From Heterodera schachtii (taxonomy: Eukaryota; Nematoda; Chromadorea; Rhabditida; Heteroderidae): a stretch of 64,000 bases of DNA. The stretch spans positions 378,206 to 442,205 of the forward strand of contig SIJG01000110.1 in assembly GCA_023374025.1 (NCBI GenBank), read 5' to 3'. A program made the translations under genes and the position numbers. Below, piece after piece: positions 61,995 to 64,000 of this stretch. How positions within the stretch are numbered: the first letter of the stretch is position 1; the number at the start of each line of letters is the position of its first letter. Below the pieces are notes generated by a model. That model made no database searches. It saw only the letters and a program-made list of their open reading frames with translations, and was not told the DNA's origin.

Positions 61995-62173
61995 TAGTGC
62001 TGTCCGAGACCAAAAATTTCCCGAGACTCGAGACCGAGACCGAGACTCGACCCCGAGAACGAGACTCGACCCCGAGACTCGAGACCGAGACCCAAAACCC
62101 CGAGACCGAGACCAAAAAAGCCCGAGACTTTTCTCGAGTCGAGACTCGAGACCGAGACTCTCGGACAGCACTA
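61995..62173. mobile_element. hAT-like MITE with 15-bp inverted ends and 8-bp target duplication
   Basis: The left end TAGTGCTGTCCGAGA and the right end TCTCGGACAGCACTA are exact reverse complements. CATTTGAC flanks both sides (61987-61994 and 62174-62181). The interior is a degenerate array of GAGACCGAGACTCGACCCC words. Length is 179 bases. The terminal sequence and 8-base duplication fit hAT-type MITEs. Confidence 0.92.
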
Positions 62174-62181
62174 CATTTGAC

Positions 62182-62565
62182 CCAGTCCGATTTTTAAAAG
62201 ACTTGCACATTAAAAATAATAACGCAACAATTTTGAATTAACTTTTCTAAAAAATTTCCAATAAAAAAATCGTCCCATCCCTATAAATTAACTCAAGAGT
62301 ACACATATATGAAAAAAAACCCATGATCAAAGTGCGCGAGAAGCGTCATCATCACGAACAAATTAATTAATTAATAGACTGAAAATCACCGCGTTAATTA
62401 ACCCCGCCCCTTTCGCTACTGCGCAATTTCCATTCATTTGGCGAAGCGAAACCGACAGCGCAAAAGAAAGATTGAAACTGTTCCAACCAATTAATTAAAT
62501 CTTCATTTATATCTATTTGAATTTTTTTTAGAGAATGCCATGAAAGAAACCAATTAACACACATC
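62182..62565. other. Intergenic, AT-rich
   Basis: No gene or clear repeat seen. Confidence 0.4.
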
Positions 62566-62850
62566 ATTTCACTAATGACTCGAGTAACCTAATTAAGGGG
62601 ATTAATCGTTTTCGAATTAATATTAATTCGTGTTGTTGGCCACACTAATGACCTATTTGGCCTAATTAAGGGATTAATCGTTTTCGAATTAATCCTAATT
62701 CGTGTTGTTGGCCACACTAATGACCTATTTAGCCTAATTAAGGGGTTTGATCATTTTTGGATTATTATCTCACTAATCCAAATTCTTGGCCACACTAATG
62801 ACCCATTTAGCCTAATTAAGGGGATTGATCATTTTTGAAGTAATCCTAAT
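62566..62850. repeat. Tandem repeat, about 70-80-bp unit, 4 copies
   Basis: Units contain CACTAATGACC-ATTT-GCCTAATTAAGGG, GATTAATCGTTTTCGAATTAAT or a GATCATTTTTG variant, and CCTAATTCGTGTTGTTGGCCA. Confidence 0.85.
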
Positions 62851-63359
62851 CGAATACGAACCAATAAAAAATTTTTCCGTTTCATTTTTGTACACATATA
62901 TATTATATATATATATAATTTTAAATCACGGGCAATTGGCGTCATGTTTTTTGCCATAAATATGGCCCCTTCCCCGCCCCTAATTTCTGTGTTTTTTTAC
63001 CATATTTTTATTTGCGTTATCTGTATGTAATCATTGGACTGACTGTCCGGTGGTGCCGGTGCCATTCCGTTCTAATCACCACCGTCGCCACGACCGCTTC
63101 ACGCGCCTATCACTCCCCCCACCCCCCCCCCCCTATTTTATCGGCTGCCCCCCCCCCGGCGCCTCCCCCCGTAATTATTTTATCGGCTGTCCCCCGCTGC
63201 CCCCCGGGGGGTGTCCTTCGCCCGTTTCACGATCACCACCTCCACGATCCACTCTCTCTTAAAACGCGATCACCCGTCATCATTTTCTCCCATTCCCCAT
63301 CACATAGAAGAGAGAGAATTGTCCATTTCACCCCCGCTGCTGAAGATGGCCCCGGTCCC

Positions 63360-64000
63360 CTCCCCGTTTTCTCCCCCATCCATCCGTCCCCCCCCCCGAT
63401 CACAAAGTCCAATAATCTCATCCCATTCCCCATTCTCATCCCCCATTTGCCGTCCTCTCTCCCATCCCCCCATCCGTCCATCCCCCGACGATCACCAAAG
63501 ACAATAATCCCCATCCGCCATCCATCCACTTCCATCCCCTATTTGCCCCCCTCTCCCATCCACTCATTTGTCCCCTCCCCTTTTTCTCTCCATCCATCCG
63601 TCCCCTGTCCGATCACAAAGTCCAATAATCTCATCCCATTCCCCATTCTCATCCCCCCATTTGCCGTCCTCTCTCCCATCCCCCCATTTGTCCATCCCCC
63701 GACGATCACAAAGACAATAATCCCCATCCGCCATCCATCCACTTCCATCCCCTATTTGCCCCCTCTCCCATCCACTCATTTGTCCCCTCCCCTTTTTTCT
63801 CTCCATCCGTCCCCTGTCCGATCACAATCCCATTCCCCATTCTCATCCCCACATTTGCCGTCCTCTCTCCCATCCCCCCATCCGTCCATCCCCCGACGAT
63901 CACAAAGACAATAATCCCCATCCGCCATCCATCCACTTCCATCCCCTATTTGCCCCCTCTCCCATCCACTCATTTGTCCCCTCCCCTTTTTTCTCCTCCT
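63360..64000. repeat. C-rich tandem repeat, about 215-230-bp unit, nearly 3 copies, runs off the window
   Basis: The ordered words CATCCGTCCCC, GATCACAAAGTCCAATAATC, CATTCCCCATTCTCATCCCC, ATTTGCCGTCCTCTCTCCCA, GACGATCAC-AAAGACAATAA, CCGCCATCCATCCACTTCCA and CTCATTTGTCCCCTCCCC recur from about 63366, 63590 and 63805. The last copy is cut by the window end. Open frames on both strands here are artefacts of the repeat. Confidence 0.9.

Noticed and set aside
63012..63914. 300-codon + strand frame and overlapping minus frames
   Set aside because: Produced by the C-rich tandem repeat at 63360-64000; Pro/Ser/His content only.

Overview
The window looks like nuclear DNA of a nematode, most likely a plant-parasitic cyst nematode (Heteroderidae). 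The evidence is short coding exons, clearly richer in G+C than the very AT-rich introns; TTTTCAG-type splice acceptors; several introns under 60 bases; an LGG-2-type ATG8 protein ending in an exposed glycine; and a fragmentary F-box-like family that I recall being expanded in cyst nematodes. The genus is not decidable from sequence alone. I inferred all gene models by hand from conserved protein motifs and phase-compatible splice sites.

Layout, left to right. 213-578: long inverted-repeat transposon-like element. 711-5572 (+): FIC-domain AMP-transferase (fic-1/FICD). 5729-6118: minisatellite. 6857-11996 (+): RNA polymerase III subunit RPC3. 12.3-25.7 kb: gene-poor, with short inverted and direct repeats, homopolymers and C/T-rich tracts. 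25726-27749 (+): lgg-2 (ATG8/LC3). 29125-29880 (-): unrecognised multi-exon coding fragment. 30.1-33.0 kb (+): one truncated and one nearly complete but frame-broken copy of an F-box-like gene, with a MITE and a displaced piece of lgg-2 beside them. 33555-33710 (-): ribosomal protein eL39. 34387-48737 (+): a very large KDM5-type H3K4 demethylase gene with 34 inferred coding exons. 50608-51924 (+): DPH4 (J domain plus CSL zinc finger). 52217-57258 (+): a GLD-2/PUP-type terminal nucleotidyltransferase. 57.3-64 kb: no supported gene, but five separate repeat arrays and a short hAT-like MITE.

The genes are ordinary eukaryotic housekeeping and regulatory functions: protein AMPylation, Pol III transcription, autophagy, translation, chromatin, diphthamide synthesis and RNA tailing. 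I see no single pathway or defence-like system joining them. DPH4 and the nucleotidyltransferase are only 292 bases apart on the same strand, each has a splice-acceptor-like AG shortly before its ATG, and they could be one trans-spliced operon. The most interesting signals are at DNA level: four short elements with recognisable target-site duplications or TA ends, splice sites that break the GT-AG rule in conserved places, a tandem array that multiplies a splice acceptor, and several one-base frame breaks that are either assembly errors or pseudogene marks.
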